A DNA stretch of 64,000 nt from Symsagittifera roscoffensis (lineage: Eukaryota; Xenacoelomorpha; Acoela; Convolutidae): contig NC_087070.1 of NCBI RefSeq assembly GCF_963678635.1, positions 14,573,840-14,637,839 of the forward strand, read 5' to 3'. The translations under genes and the position numbers were made by a program. Position 1 is the stretch's first letter, and each line of letters opens with the position of its first letter. Of this stretch, positions 47,201 to 58,080 are shown in pieces. The notes under the pieces are model-generated. The model had not been told where the DNA came from and did not search any database. It worked only from the letters and a program-made list of their open reading frames with translations.

Positions 47201-47813
47201 TAATTTCATACTATAATCGATCTAAGTTTAATCAACGTACTTTTTACATAGTAAAATCGATCTAAATTTAATCAACGTACTTTTTTCATACCAAAATCGA
47301 TCCTAATCCATTTTTGTCAGTGCGGGTAATCATGTAATATATTGGGAACAAATCTGTTCACAATAGTTATTTTGTACGCCACGCCAAACTTCATTGCATT
47401 ATGACAATGTTAAATAGCCTTTTCAAAATTGAATTTGAAAGGGGGGGGGACTGGAAAAGAGCCAAAAATTGTTTGCCCAGCTGAAAAACAAATGTGTGGG
47501 TGGAAAAGACGGCTCTTTTTCCTTTCCCCCCACCAGCGAAATTTTATTAGTAAAATTTTGTTCACATGATCGGATTGTTACAAAAGTTGGTATGCGGACT
47601 AATTAGGCTATAACAAACATATTTGGTCTCCATACTTAACCTTGTAAACCTCCTCGTTACAACATAAAATTGGTGTATATTTGAGGTGGGGTGAAAAGGA
47701 AAAAAAGCCGAAAAGAGCCTAAATTGAAACTTACCAGTACAAATATGGGATCTGCCGGTCAAGAGGTTTCCGAAGTCATCTATGCTAATCTGTTCACGCC
47801 TACCTTCAGTCAT
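40762..47813 (-). CDS. CCDC170: Coiled-coil protein, CCDC170-like
   Basis: Five exons join in phase: 47,813-47,735, 45,486-44,253, 44,034-43,701, 43,135-42,944 and 41,280-40,762, giving 785 aa. Nearly all of it is predicted coiled coil (long runs of E, K, L, R, Q in heptads), with a less charged patch KFLQFIAKLSELLKMES at about 490-510. The strongest family clues are in the C-terminal half: MYQLQRKVKQLKEELEGKE, LHLDMMRKK, and near the end R-E-R-Q-L-V-Q-F-R followed by V-P-D-Y-E-I-I, as I recall for CCDC170. Human CCDC170 is 715 aa and has been reported on Golgi-associated microtubules. Start: ATG 47,813 is the first Met after an in-frame TGA; if the upstream exon is not used, ATG 45,460 gives 750 aa. 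Another long coiled-coil family is the main alternative. Confidence 0.78.
41697..42630. mobile_element. CCCGGG-ended palindromic element, full copy 2
   Basis: Left end CCCGGGTTGACC, right end GGTCAACCCGGG: a perfect 12-bp inverted terminal repeat, about 930 bp apart. Inside, ATACAATTTCCATATATG and TATGATAAGCATTTT words recur in both orientations, and the middle (GTTTGTTTGCGTACGAAAATC, TTTGCGGTTGAAAAAAA) matches 39,270-39,310. It lies within intron 4 of the CCDC170-like gene. No own transposase. Confidence 0.75.
42762..42848. repeat. (GTTT)n microsatellite
   Basis: About 21 uninterrupted GTTT units, with one GATT near the end, in intron 4 of the CCDC170-like gene. It creates long but meaningless open frames of repeated KQTN on the minus strand. 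Confidence 0.97.
42944..43135 (-). CDS. CCDC170: CCDC170-like exon 4
   Basis: 192 nt, 64 codons, phase 0 on both sides: VKQLKEELEGKELHLDMMRK to RLRAQLGDCK. Acceptor GGCAG/GTGAAG, donor TGCAAG/GTCAGT. Being a multiple of three, it could be skipped without a frameshift. Confidence 0.92.
43216..43700 (-). other. CCDC170-like intron 3
   Basis: Introns 43,136-43,700 and 44,035-44,252 separate exons 3-5 here. The first starts beside an ACAGTAGAGTAGAGTAG microrepeat (43,185-43,215). Nothing else of note. Confidence 0.85.
43701..44034 (-). CDS. CCDC170: CCDC170-like exon 3
   Basis: 334 nt. Acceptor TTGGAG/G completes the split Arg codon; reads SRQLTVESLEVKQSELSSLI, through KFLQFIAKLSELLKM, to GMYQLQRK. 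Ends in phase 0 at CGAAAG/GTACGC. Confidence 0.9.
44253..45486 (-). CDS. CCDC170: CCDC170-like exon 2
   Basis: 1,234 nt, the largest exon. From ATG 45,460 it reads MSSRGGDNGLVVSTGQLQDE, then uninterrupted coiled coil. It ends in phase 2 at CTACAG/GTTACT. Base composition is clearly richer in G+C than the flanking introns. Confidence 0.92.
45487..47734 (-). other. CCDC170-like intron 1
   Basis: About 2.25 kb, GTAAGT to TTTGCAG. Mostly A+T-rich. It includes the repeat cluster at 46,985-47,310. No gene in it is convincing; frames up to about 100 codons are A+T-rich and unconserved in appearance. Confidence 0.65.
46985..47310. repeat. ATTTAAATCGATTT repeat cluster
   Basis: Many copies of TTTAAATCGATTTAAAATCGAT and TAATCGATC-like words, with a direct pair ACTTTTTACATAGTAAAATC / ACTTTTTTCATACCAAAATC at 47,240 and 47,278. 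It resembles the CGATTATAAT clusters of the cyclophilin introns in having an ATCGAT core, but with different arms. Confidence 0.7.
47735..47813 (-). CDS. CCDC170: CCDC170-like exon 1 (predicted)
   Basis: 79 nt: ATG, then MTEGRREQISIDDFGNLLTG and RSHICT, ending in phase 1 at a strong donor, ACTG/GTAAGT. Joined to the acceptor at 45,486 (TTTGCAG/GAAACA) it continues in frame through nine codons to the internal Met of exon 2. An in-frame TGA lies 48 nt or more upstream of the ATG. Supported by signals and frame only. Confidence 0.6.
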
Positions 47814-49160
47814 GATGACTAACCCGTGGATAGATAGACAGGAGCCTGGATAAACTGTCAGGAAAAATCACCCGTTGAAATCAAAAGTGGAAAGAAAATA
47901 TTATATTGAAAAAGCTTGCTTTAAAATCAACAATTTACTTTGGACAAATAAAGCGCAGCCAACCTGCATATGCCTCAGCTCTGATTTATTGATCAAAATA
48001 AAAAGCTTCTTTATAGCTCAAACGTATTTTACTATTCAGCAGAGCAAAAATGCTGTTTATTACACGTGCAAAAATAAACTGTTACAACAAAGAGTACATC
48101 TTTGAATGCCATATTGAGCATGTGGTTATGTTGAATGCTGACAAGTGGTTACAATGGTCAGAAGATAAAAGAGCGTTTGAAGACATGAAATTGTGCGTTT
48201 GTGTTGAGAAGATGAGCCCCTGTGTCCAGTTATAAGCTAAAGACAGAACTAAAAGCCCTGACGCAACAGCCATGAATGTTCCAGTGACCTGCGTAGGTGA
48301 TGAGTTTTCTAAAAAGCGTCATTTCAGTTTGAAAACTCCGAAGTCAGTCTGCTATCACACCTGTAGATTGCCTTTCGTAAACAGCTCTTATTTACTGGTT
48401 TGTTTCAGTGAAAATGCTAAGCATGTTGATGCTTTCCGTGTATTGATCTTTCTTTTTGTTGTCTTCTTGGTTCACATATTCCAATGTTGAGTCGCATGTG
48501 GATTTGTGCAAGTGAAATAGCAAAACTAGCATGAAAAGCAGCTCTCATTGTACTTGCAGAGAAATCGTAACAGAAGGAAGAGTTATTGTTGCAACCATTT
48601 GAAAAACATGGAGGAACTTTATATTTGGGGTTTCGGTTTTTTCCTCTTCTTTTTTTTCCACGCAAAATCAGGTAGCACAAAGAAATCATCGGTATAGGTC
48701 GAATGATATATCGTTTTAAGGCCCATTTAGCCCAAAATCGAATGACATAAAAGTGTCGAGAAAAACCAGTTTGAAATTTTTAATCTTTGGTCTAATGTCA
48801 AGCTTAAAAGCTGAGGCTGAGCAGATTTGCAAAAGCTTATTTATGCTTAATTTAAGGCGTGAAAATTTAGTTTCAGTTCGATTAAAGTTAGTTTTTGGTG
48901 TTTTTAGCGCCAATTTGAGAATCAAAAATTTCAAGCAAAGACTTCAAAATTCGAAAACCTTCTGCCAAAAAGTTGAAAAAAACGTTAAAAAATTTATATG
49001 AATTTTTTAACATTTTTTTTTCGTTTTTCTAGTCATTTGTCTACAAAAAGTGTTTTCTAATTGACCTATTTTACTCTGCATGTCGAATATGCCTAGATTC
49101 TACTTTTTCGTTCAATCTTTATATCACACTCACACGCAGAAAAAAGGCTTTATATCACAC
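47814..49160. other. Upstream flank of CCDC170-like gene, no gene recognised
   Basis: Presumed promoter side of the gene. No core promoter element stands out. Short frames on both strands have no recognisable domains. Confidence 0.5.
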
Positions 49161-49620
49161 GCAGAAAAAACGACACAAAATTTAATTTTTTTTTTGTATT
49201 TTTTAAAACTTTGATCGGAAAATTACAAAAGTAACGGAATATTTGTGCTCGGGTGGGTTTTTTTCTTCAGAAAAATTTCGACTTTTAACTAGCCATTTTT
49301 GACAGAATTTTTAAATATCATTTGAAACTTTTTGTTGTCTTGGGCTTTAATTTGAAAAGATATTTTATTGTGATCTTTTTCCGTAAACTTATGAGGGTTT
49401 AAAGATTGCCATTTTTGCCATTTTGACCAAATTGGGACAATTAACACGCGATATAATTCGCGCTATTAACGCGTAAGCGGAGATTTAATCCGTCTTAGAA
49501 ATTGTTCCAAATTGGTTGAAAGAAGCTTATTTGCCATGATTGATTTGTTAAAAGGTGCGAAATCTATTGTTTTGTACTTTATATGGCGTGTGGGGGTTTA
49601 TTTTCAAAAAAAAACATTCT
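49160..49620 (-). repeat. Dispersed repeat C (reverse orientation)
   Basis: Reverse-complement relative of 10,940-11,270 and 23,930-24,540: GTAACGGAATATTTGTGCTC, TTTTAACTAGCCATTTTTGA, GGGACAATTAACACGCGATA and ATTCGCGCTATTAACGCG. It holds a single GGCTAGTTAAAAAGTC unit and the same GCGCGA hairpin. The left end, with GCGTGTGGGGGTTTATTTTC at about 49,586, matches CCCCCACACGCCGTATAAAG at about 10,934. Confidence 0.82.
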
Positions 49621-50053
49621 CAAATTTCAGAAAAAAAGTTTTTCATTTTATTTTGTTTCATTTAATTTTTTTGTGTTGTTCATGTTATTACTGCTTCATA
49701 AACGTTAAAAGGCAGTCGGAACTTTAAGGGCTTCGCCCTGATACGAGCAGTCTTGTTTATGTTAGTACTTGTTTTATGCTTAACATTTCGTATGCTCAAG
49801 GTCACATTCAACCTGTTAATGTGTGTACACGTTCTCTTTGCAATAATTTCGGTTGCGCTGTACTCTTTGGGATTTAGCAGTTTCATTATTTGCTAAGTAC
49901 TTTGTTTAACTCACCAAAACGGCGTCAATCATATTTCAGTCAATTGACACAGTGTATCGAATCTATCTATTCTCATTTATTTATGTTTTTTGTCTAATAA
50001 CTTACTATTTCCTTTTAACTCTACAGTTTTGAGTCAGAACTAAGCGGGTTGTG

Positions 50054-52010
50054 ATGGCTCAGCCAGCAGTTCCTGTGAATACAGACATGACTGAACTGTT
50101 CGGTATTTCGCCTGTTTGGGCGAAACATTTCAATCAACCCACCGTTCTCACGGGAGACTTGGATCGGCCACTTTTTCTTACCTTATGGACTTAAGGACAT
50201 CATTCCAAACGATCTCCTAGCAGATCCAGTGGAGCTTGCGGATGAGCTGGCACCCCAATAACAGACTCCGGCATCCACAGAGAAGCTCCACCTCAAGATG
50301 TTAGAACACGCCGTGATCAGGCAGCTGATTGAAGGATAGACGATTGGAACGCATAGAGGAGACGCAAAGGCCATCCGATTGGCTAAAATCGGTTTATTAT
50401 GAGGCCGAAGCGCGACTGAGGTCTCGATTGTTATATTCTCAGGGAAATGAAGGTAAACGGCGGTTCTCAGACTCATATCAACGCCTTAATTTCAACGCGT
50501 GTTCACTCATGGATTTCCATGCCAGCTGTGATGCGCTATTTGAAACAGATCGTGATTACACATAAGAGCGGATTAAACTAAACAACACGATATTCATGAG
50601 GGATACAGATAGTTTCTTTTTTCTAACCCCTATTGTTTGCACAGGTGACCGCACGCTCAAAAATGGGATATTAGACTTGTTTATTAGACGCATGCAAGAC
50701 GTGGAGGTCCGGCAACAACTTATCAAGGCAAAAGTAGACCTGTATGATGCACTCAAAAAGGCGCTGGAATGTGAATAGGGGGCGAGTACATCAGCACAGT
50801 TACAGAAGCTATCACCCTAGAACCAGAGTCCCGGATTAACGAAGCTCAAAAAGGATCGATATTTTCGATTCAACCTGGCAAGAGCAACTACAGCGTTCGA
50901 GGAGGCTACAGTAATCGTTCCTCAAAGCAGAGAAAGGGCGGTAAGGCATTTTATTTTTATGGCAATGCGTTCTATCTTGATATCGGATGTCGAGACCCGC
51001 GAGAGAGATCAATTGTAACCTCTGTAAGAAAAGGGGAATTTTGCAACGTGTTGCAATTCTTCAAAACGGCGAGTCAATTTGGTGCGTGAGGATAATTCCT
51101 GCCCTCATCCTGTGCAAGACTGTGATTTCATTGACGTCAAAAACGACAGCGAACAGGAACACCAGGTCTTTTTGATCGAAGAGGGGGCCCAGATTCACAG
51201 TATAGAACTTATGCAGTCGAATACAGGAAAGCCAAGCAGCCTGAGTGTTCAGCTGAGGTAAAACCAGACTTTCTTTTACGCTACCATCGATACCGGGAGT
51301 CCGGTATCCTTTCTCAATTTACGTATGGCGAATATTTTTCTCCAGAAATCCTCAGTATTGTTTTTAAAGATGCAACCAGACACTCATTGTGTAGGATGTA
51401 TGTGTACCACAAAAAGATGCCCATTAAGATATATTGTACGATCGTTATCCTAATCTCAGCTAACGGATGAAATATTAGTGCCGTTTCATTCTTGGTCACG
51501 GAAAATCGGACCAGAAACCTGATGGGACTTAAACCGCACAAAGATCTGGGTTTGAGACTACTCAGAAGAAATCGTTGGACGTCAATTTAATAACCGAGGG
51601 CGTTGTACTAGACCCAATCTCAGAGTTCTTAAAAAAGCTTTCCAAAGAAAGGTATGCCCACGTGTTCAAGCGGGCGTTTTCAGCACGTTTTCTACGTTGA
51701 GTAGGTCAAAAACCACAGTTTTCGCGAATTTCAAAGTGTTCTTACTCTGAGACCAGTCAAGAATAGAAAAGTGCCAAATCACATTCAAGACCGTGTGAAA
51801 AACGAAACAAAGAACTTCGATTTACAATTAACTGGAAGTATTTTACTTGAAAAGGGTTTTGAAAAGGACAATTGAAGGTTGAAGTTTGTCCAAAAGTACG
51901 CATAACAATTACTGCTGAAATCTAAGCAAAAGAATCCAACTCTCTCCGAAGTCGTTTAGAACCGTGGTCAATTGATTCTTGTCGCCAAATCAGGATTGTA
52001 GTAAACACTG
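50054..52010 (+). pseudogene. Ty3/gypsy-like gag-protease relic
   Basis: Starts at ATG 50,054 (MAQPAVPVNTDMTELFGISP) in a frame that stops by 50,192. Later pieces in shifting frames resemble a gag capsid (GILDLFIRRMQDVEVRQQLI then A-L-K-K-A-L-E-C-E, about 50,660-50,775), a damaged zinc knuckle (C-N-L-C-K-K-R-G, about 51,015), and a retropepsin-type active site (A-T-I-D-T-G-S-P-V-S, catalytic Asp codon 51,289-51,291). Stops and frameshifts interrupt all of it. Reverse transcriptase and integrase were not found downstream. Order gag - knuckle - protease fits Ty3/gypsy; the match is by motif only. Confidence 0.55.
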
Positions 52011-53440
52011 TAAGAGAAAATTATTTGAGATCTAGTTAAAAAGTTAAAATAAAAGTGTAGCTGCTGTGCAAGTAGCATAAAAAATTCAGATCACATTGAA
52101 AATGCAGTAATGAATCATTGTTAAAAAATTATGTAAGCTTTTGAATGTGGCGAGATGAGAGGAACTATGACGTGGCTATCATCTTCCATGAGAACCAGCG
52201 TAGGTGGTAAAGTTTCAAAATGATTGATATGAACCTAAGCTTGAGTTTTTCTACTCAGATTGATATGAACCTAAGTCATTGGCATCACACCTATCCATCA
52301 TAACCTTCGAAAAAAAATCATACTTCTGGGTTCTCATTGTTAACATATTATTTGTATTTTTTTTTGTTGATTGATTTTTTGTTTGTTGTCAGCGAGATTT
52401 TAATCTATTTTCAGATTAAAGCGTCGTATGTTGATGTTTTCAAGTAGATTTTTCAATATAAAAATAAGGAAAGTTTGTCATTGGGTTTGTTGAGAAATGA
52501 ACTTTGAACAAGTCTATAAACAGAGAAGAGCGGATATGAAGCTGCTGGGCAAGTAATAAACAAAGTTCCCATCACATCATACACGACCCATCTCTACCGA
52601 AAGAAGAAACTAAAATTACACACGTAATTTTCCCCCGAAAACTACGCACAAATTGACTCAGCCGATATGTTATACGCCAAAACCATTTAACCGAAAACAC
52701 ACAAAAAATTCAAAAAAAAATCAAAATCAGACTTGTAGTTCCCTTAAATTTTCGGATAAGTTTGTTCAAGTCTTTAGTATTCCCGAGTTGAGCTCCATAG
52801 AAAAAAATGCTTATCATACAATTCCATACAAAAAATGCTTTTCATACAATTCCATGCATGGGCTCTATGGCTTTCCATTTATGAAAATTGTATGATAAGC
52901 ATTTTTTTTCATTGATTTTTTTCCGGAAAACTTTTAAAAAGTAATTTTGTAAGTTTAAATGAGCTTGATTCTACAAAAAAATGTTTGTAGAAACAAATGA
53001 AAAATGTATAGGTTTTTAATCAACAACAAAAAAATTGAAGTCCTCAGCTCATTTAATTAATCAATCTTTAATAATTAAAATTACATTGGTAACATTACTA
53101 AATTTTGAGAACACAAGGAAACATATCAAAGTTCTCGTTTGAAACTCTAGCTCCACTTTCTACGCACTTAACATTTTTTTTACTGGAGAGCGGTATGCTT
53201 TTACCGTTCAGCCAACGAACTTGAAGCGAAACTAAATTAAAACAAAATCATGACAACAAAAAACCACACAAAATGGAAAACCGAATTTCTTTTTTTTCCA
53301 GTAACAGTTAAGAAAAAAAAGTTTTAAAAACTAAATTGAAATGATTACTCGAAAAAAACTACACCTAAAAACTTTCTTTGCTTGCCTCAGATGATGTGCA
53401 TAAGCAGCCTTAAAAATATTGAGTCACTTACCAATTAGCA
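52011..53440. other. Gene-free stretch with element fragment
   Basis: AT-rich, no frame of note. At 52,800-52,912 is an inverted pair, ATGCTTATCATACAATTCCATA and ATTGTATGATAAGCATTTTT, a solo fragment of the CCCGGG-ended palindromic family, without the CCCGGG ends. Confidence 0.6.
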
Positions 53441-53619
53441 ACTAAGACGACAAAACTTTTTGACAGACACCAAACAGAAAAAGGCATTTTAAAACATAAC
53501 CAACAGACAGTTGCAAACAAAAGACAATGAACACTATCTGTTTTCGAAATTCAAACAAAAAACAAACAGCCCTCAAGCTCTTTAAAATTCTGGAACAACT
53601 TAACATTAACGCTTTTATG

Positions 53620-54330
53620 AAAAAATAAAATTAACCCAGTTTGAGATAACTGGATCAATAAGTGAATTTATTATTCAGCTGGAAATTCTAAAAACAAAAT
53701 TCCACTTTCGAAACAAGAAGTCGAGAACGTTTTTCGTGACAATTACACTCAATAACGGATTTAGGGGGGGGGATGCTTTCTCTTCTTCAGGGATTCGACC
53801 CCCTGCCGACTCAAAGGGTACTCCTTTGCACTATGTTGACATATCTTTTTTTTTGGTGCGGGACCCTAAAAACTTTCTAAAGGGGCCTTGGGCGCAAGTT
53901 TATACAATTTTTTGATCAAAATTTTCCAAAAAGTGCCCTAAAACGCCCTTTTTGGCCTGTTTTTTTTTGTAAAATTTGCCAGCGGCGCAAAAAATTTGGT
54001 CAAATGGCGTCTTTACCAACTCGGGAGAGCTCCAGAAAATCACTTTGGTCGACCTAAAAAAAGGTCGACAAACCTTTTAAACCTTTTTTTGAAAAACAAC
54101 CCCCTCGATAAATTCCTAGATCCACCCCTGTTTACACTTTTTTGTTCGATAGTGGAGTTTTTTTCTTTCTGAGAAAGGAAACGAACTGAACTTTAACAAA
54201 TCAAAAGTGATGAAACAGCTGAGAAACAGTTGCCCTTTTTCTTGACCTTTCAAAGCAAATTTTTTTTCTAAAAATTTTGAACGGCCGATTTTAAACTTGA
54301 GTAACGTTGTTTGAATTAACAAAAAGACAA
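53620..54330 (+). repeat. Dispersed repeat shared with 63,640-63,960
   Basis: AATTAACCCAGTTTGAGATAACTGGAT and TTCCACTTTCGAAACAAGAAGTCGA here correspond to AATTAACCCAATTTGAGAAAACTGGAT and TTCCATTTTCAAAAATTGAAGTCGA at 63,642-63,730. TTGTTCGATAGTGGAG with GAACTGAACTTTAACAAATC at 54,142 corresponds to TGTTCGATAATGGAAATGAACTGAGC at 63,752. An extra stretch of about 370 bp (53,765-54,140) splits this copy. Confidence 0.65.
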
Positions 54331-54658
54331 TATCTTTGGATTCAATTATTAATAATTATTGTATTAAAAAGGTTTTTCTTTACATAATGGATATTCCACA
54401 GCACATGAAAGATATCATCAATCAGGATACGGATAAGAATGTGAGAGGCGTTGCTGCTGATGACAAACAAATTGGTATCTGGTAGGAGTGAACTTGCAAA
54501 AAAGGTGAGCGACTTGTAAACTTCTTGTTAGAAATTGAATGAACGGTTGAGGGTACAGGAACGTTATACCAGTAAGGATTCCATCGTAATCCAAAATCCT
54601 CCATTTGATCTGAGAAAATAATCGGGGGATTTTTACGAAAAACAAATTTTTTGGCGAT

Positions 54659-55250
54659 TTGCTAGTTTTTTTCCGAGAAGTTACGGAGATCCTCTTGAGT
54701 GCGTACCACAGTATGCCGGTTACCGAAAATCTACCTCATGGATTGACCCCTACGGTTGTGAAATTTGTCAGGTCGGAGGACAAATTAGCAACTTACAAGT
54801 TACGAAAAAATTTGAATAACAAAAGCAACAAACTGAATAGTTAAATATACATGAACGAGCGTCTCCCTCCTATTGAATCAAACAAAAACCATGAGGCAAT
54901 CAAAAAAGGTTTCAATACACCTGGCATTGCAGCGTGTCGATTTAGTACAAAAATGACCGTGGGAAAGATCGTAATGAAAAAATGGACGATTTAAAAACTT
55001 TAGTAAATGCTATCAAAACACAACCCACTAACAGGGCGACAAGTTCTAAGCGCGGTGCATCTGAAATGGAAAATGAGGAGAGAACAATGAAACTGTATGG
55101 TAGTTTTTCTCCCGAAATAAAAAAAAAACTAGGAAAAGTAAAGCATGTGAACTCTTAGGAACTCTAGTTGTGGAGATGAGAGCAGTCCCTCAAAAGTGAA
55201 ATTTAGAGTTAATATACATGATGCAAGTATTAACTTTACATCAGTTGAAT
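54659..55250 (+). pseudogene. Non-LTR element ORF1-like relic
   Basis: One frame (54,659-54,844) reads NLPHGLTPTVVKFVRSEDKL then A-T-Y-K-L-R-K-N-L, and a second just downstream has MNERLPPIESNKNHEAIKK. In LINE ORF1 proteins of invertebrates an RNA-binding domain of the form V-x-F-V-R...K...R-K-x-L is followed by I-x-x-N-E-x-L. The match is of pattern, not of a searched family. It sits about 0.8 kb before the endonuclease piece in the same orientation, as ORF1 does before ORF2. The frames are broken. Confidence 0.45.
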
Positions 55251-55659
55251 GAGCTTTGGCTCTACACATTAAATTATTTACTTTCGAAAAATTAAGGTTT
55301 ACTCATTAACTGTTTTGTTTTTCCATAATTTTTCACCCTTAGACAACTGTCAAGAGTTCGCTTAAACGCGAAAGAACTCTTCTTTTTTGTTCAATATGGC
55401 TTAGAATAAATACAAGCTTAAAAACACGGTACAAAAAACACGGTTCTAAATCTCAGTTTATAACAATTCAGTGATCTATAAAACGAACGCAATAGTCAAC
55501 AAAAAAAGCAAAAAAAGGGTGAAAAAAGCTTGAAATTGAGACTAGTTGCGATTCTCATTAACGATTTTATTTTAAAAAAAATTGCAATTGAATCAGGTTT
55601 TTAAGAAGTCGTATACCTCAATTCTTGGTTTTCTTTTTCTCTCTTAACTTTTTCAATTA

Positions 55660-55800
55660 GCATTTTCGAGTGTAGCTGCGCTTTTCAGCAACTAAGTTCG
55701 TCCAAAAACAAATACCTTTTTCTCGTTGCGATTTTCAGCAACCGGGATAGGAAGTCTATAAATTAGATAAAGAACTATAGTTGCGATTTTCAGCAATTGT
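55660..55800 (+). repeat. Three short repeats TTGCGATTTTCAGCAA
   Basis: Imperfect 16-18-bp units at about 55,674 (CTGCGCTTTTCAGCAAC), 55,725 (GTTGCGATTTTCAGCAAC) and 55,780 (GTTGCGATTTTCAGCAA), spaced by about 50 bp. Each has inverted ends (TTGC...GCAA). Confidence 0.75.
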
Positions 55801-56069
55801 GGTTGAACAGAATAAAAAACAGTTAAATGAATTTTCGAAGAAAAAACAAAACCGATTGAAGTAACAAAAAGCTTTTACTTGAATCAGATTGCAAATCTCA
55901 TCAGTATGTTGATCAAATCACTTCATGGTAAAAGAAAACTGATTAAAAATACACCAAAGTACTTCTGAAAATTTGAACAAACATTATTAAAAATCATAAT
56001 CTAAAGTATATTGCCCACAGAAATAATAGGAAAAGGTCAGAAAAAGGAGTGATACCTTAAGCTGAATGT

Positions 56070-58080
56070 CCATTCTTTTCCAAAACATTCGCCTATTAGC
56101 GCAAATTCACCAATCCTAAGAGCTTCTTCATGAAACTAAAAATAATAAGCGGCAAAGTATAGCTCTTACTGAAACATGGCTGAAATATTATATGGAGTTT
56201 GAAATTTTCAAATTGGCATTTACCAATCCATGGAAACAGTGAATAGGAACAGACGCAGCGGAGGTGCTACTTTCTACGTAAGCGAAGGTATTTCATATAA
56301 AAAATTGAAGAACTGACTTCAGACGAATTGCAATTTTTAATCATTCTATGCGACAACGATGGAGAGAAAACTTTTTTTATAACTTTTGTCTATAACGTAT
56401 CTCATATGAACAATTGTAAGTTTCTTGATCATTTACAACTTTATCTGTTCGAGTTGAAAATGCAGCCTAGAGATATACACACTGTATGTGGAGGCATGAA
56501 TGTTGATGTGTCTAAGTCGACAAGTGACTCTCTAAATCTTGAAAACAGCCTGCTTGTTTGTGATAAAATTAACGAAAAGTGAAGTACTCGAATAACTTAA
56601 AGCAGCCAGTCAACAATAGATGTATTTTCTACGATTTTTTTTGTTAGTAATGGTCCAACACAACTCAATATCGAATCAGGAGATGGTAGAATTAGATGCA
56701 CCATTTCTACCTGAAAACAAAACTTTGCTTAAAAACAAATTCTGGAATTTTAGGATAACTGGAACGTTTTGAGAAGCATGAGACTTTCTGAAGTTCAATT
56801 TTGAGCTGTGTCAGACCACTGAAAAAATTGAGTTGAAAAAAGAGACTGAAGATGTAAATGATTACTTATCACAGCTCTTAATAGCTATCCAGTCTACCTG
56901 TGAAAAATTCATTCCCAAGCTTCCAATAAAAAAAAGGAAAAGTTGAATAGCAGCAATTAAAATTGAGAGTAATGAGAAGATTGAATTGTACCAAAAACAC
57001 TTGATCATGAGAGTGATTGTAATCTTGATATTTTCCAGGAACAACGGAAAAAATAAAAAGCTTGTTTCGAAAAGAAAAAAAACTTTCTTTGAAAGAAGAC
57101 TTTCAAAAGGTTCGAAAAAAATTATGAAGTCATTGGTGAGATTAGAGAAAACGAAGAACAAGTGGGTTCAAAACACAGCATTCCGAGTGCAGAAGAAGTT
57201 AAAGATTTTGTAAATTGAGTTTGGTCAGAAGCTAATCGAAACTAAAACAACACAAAATTTTAAAAATGTTGCAAAGAATGAAAATACAATGTTTTTTTAA
57301 AACCATTTCACCCCAGGAAGTTCATGAAGTAATTAAAAGCCTGAAAAAAAAACAACCTAATAAGTAACAACCTAATACAAAAAATATAAGTCCGGTTATA
57401 TCTGAGTACTGAGTTGCCTTTTTAACCAGTGTGTGGAGCTGTCTACTGAGTTGTCATATTAACCTTCAATTTTCAAGATTGCAAACGTTCAACCAATTCA
57501 TAAAAATGGCACATTGTCAGATTGTGGTACCTACAGACCTATATCTATGCTACCAATAATGGGGAAAATTTCGAAAAATTGGTTAATAATCGCTTGAGAA
57601 GTTTTCTGAAAAAAGATGATGTTTTAACAGCATGTCAGTACGGATTCCGAAATTAAAAAAAAACAGTTGATGCTATCTTAGAACTCAGTGAGCAAACTGT
57701 GCAGATTTTGGAAGATAAAATTGGCTCCTTGTGTACGCTGATAGATCTTACAAAGGCGCTCGACACAGTTGATCACCATATCTTACTGGAAAAATGCGAA
57801 ATATACGGTTTACGAGATAAAATTATTGGTCTTTTGAGATCATACCTTGAAAATCGTGAACAGTACGTTAGTTATAACAATTCAAAATCAGACAGAAAAA
57901 CAATCTACTATGGTGAACCGCAAGGTTCAGTCCTGGGTCCTTCGTTGTTTTTGCTGTATATAAACGATTTGCCAAACGTCTGTAGGCTTAATTAAGTTGT
58001 ACTGTTTGCTGATGATTGAGCATTGTATACAGCAACTGAAACAGGAAATTCGAGACAAGCATAAGCTCTATTTGGTTCGA
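56070..58080 (+). pseudogene. Non-LTR retrotransposon ORF2 relic (endonuclease and reverse transcriptase)
   Basis: About 56,070-56,580 contains endonuclease-like pieces: a T-E-T-W motif (about 56,170), S-G-G-A-T-F-Y-V, and CGGMNVDVSKS in place of the usual G-D-F-N. About 57,480-58,060 is the reverse transcriptase. The first piece has Y-R-P-I-S; then the 98-codon frame 57,699-57,995 shows T-K-A-L-D-T-V-D-H, G-L-R, P-Q-G-S-V-L-G-P, L-F-L-L-Y-I-N-D-L; then F-A-D-D (about 58,005) directly before a stop. The order and motifs match Jockey/CR1/L2-type LINEs. Several stops and frameshifts make it inactive. A 57,190-57,470 stretch between is degraded. Confidence 0.8.
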
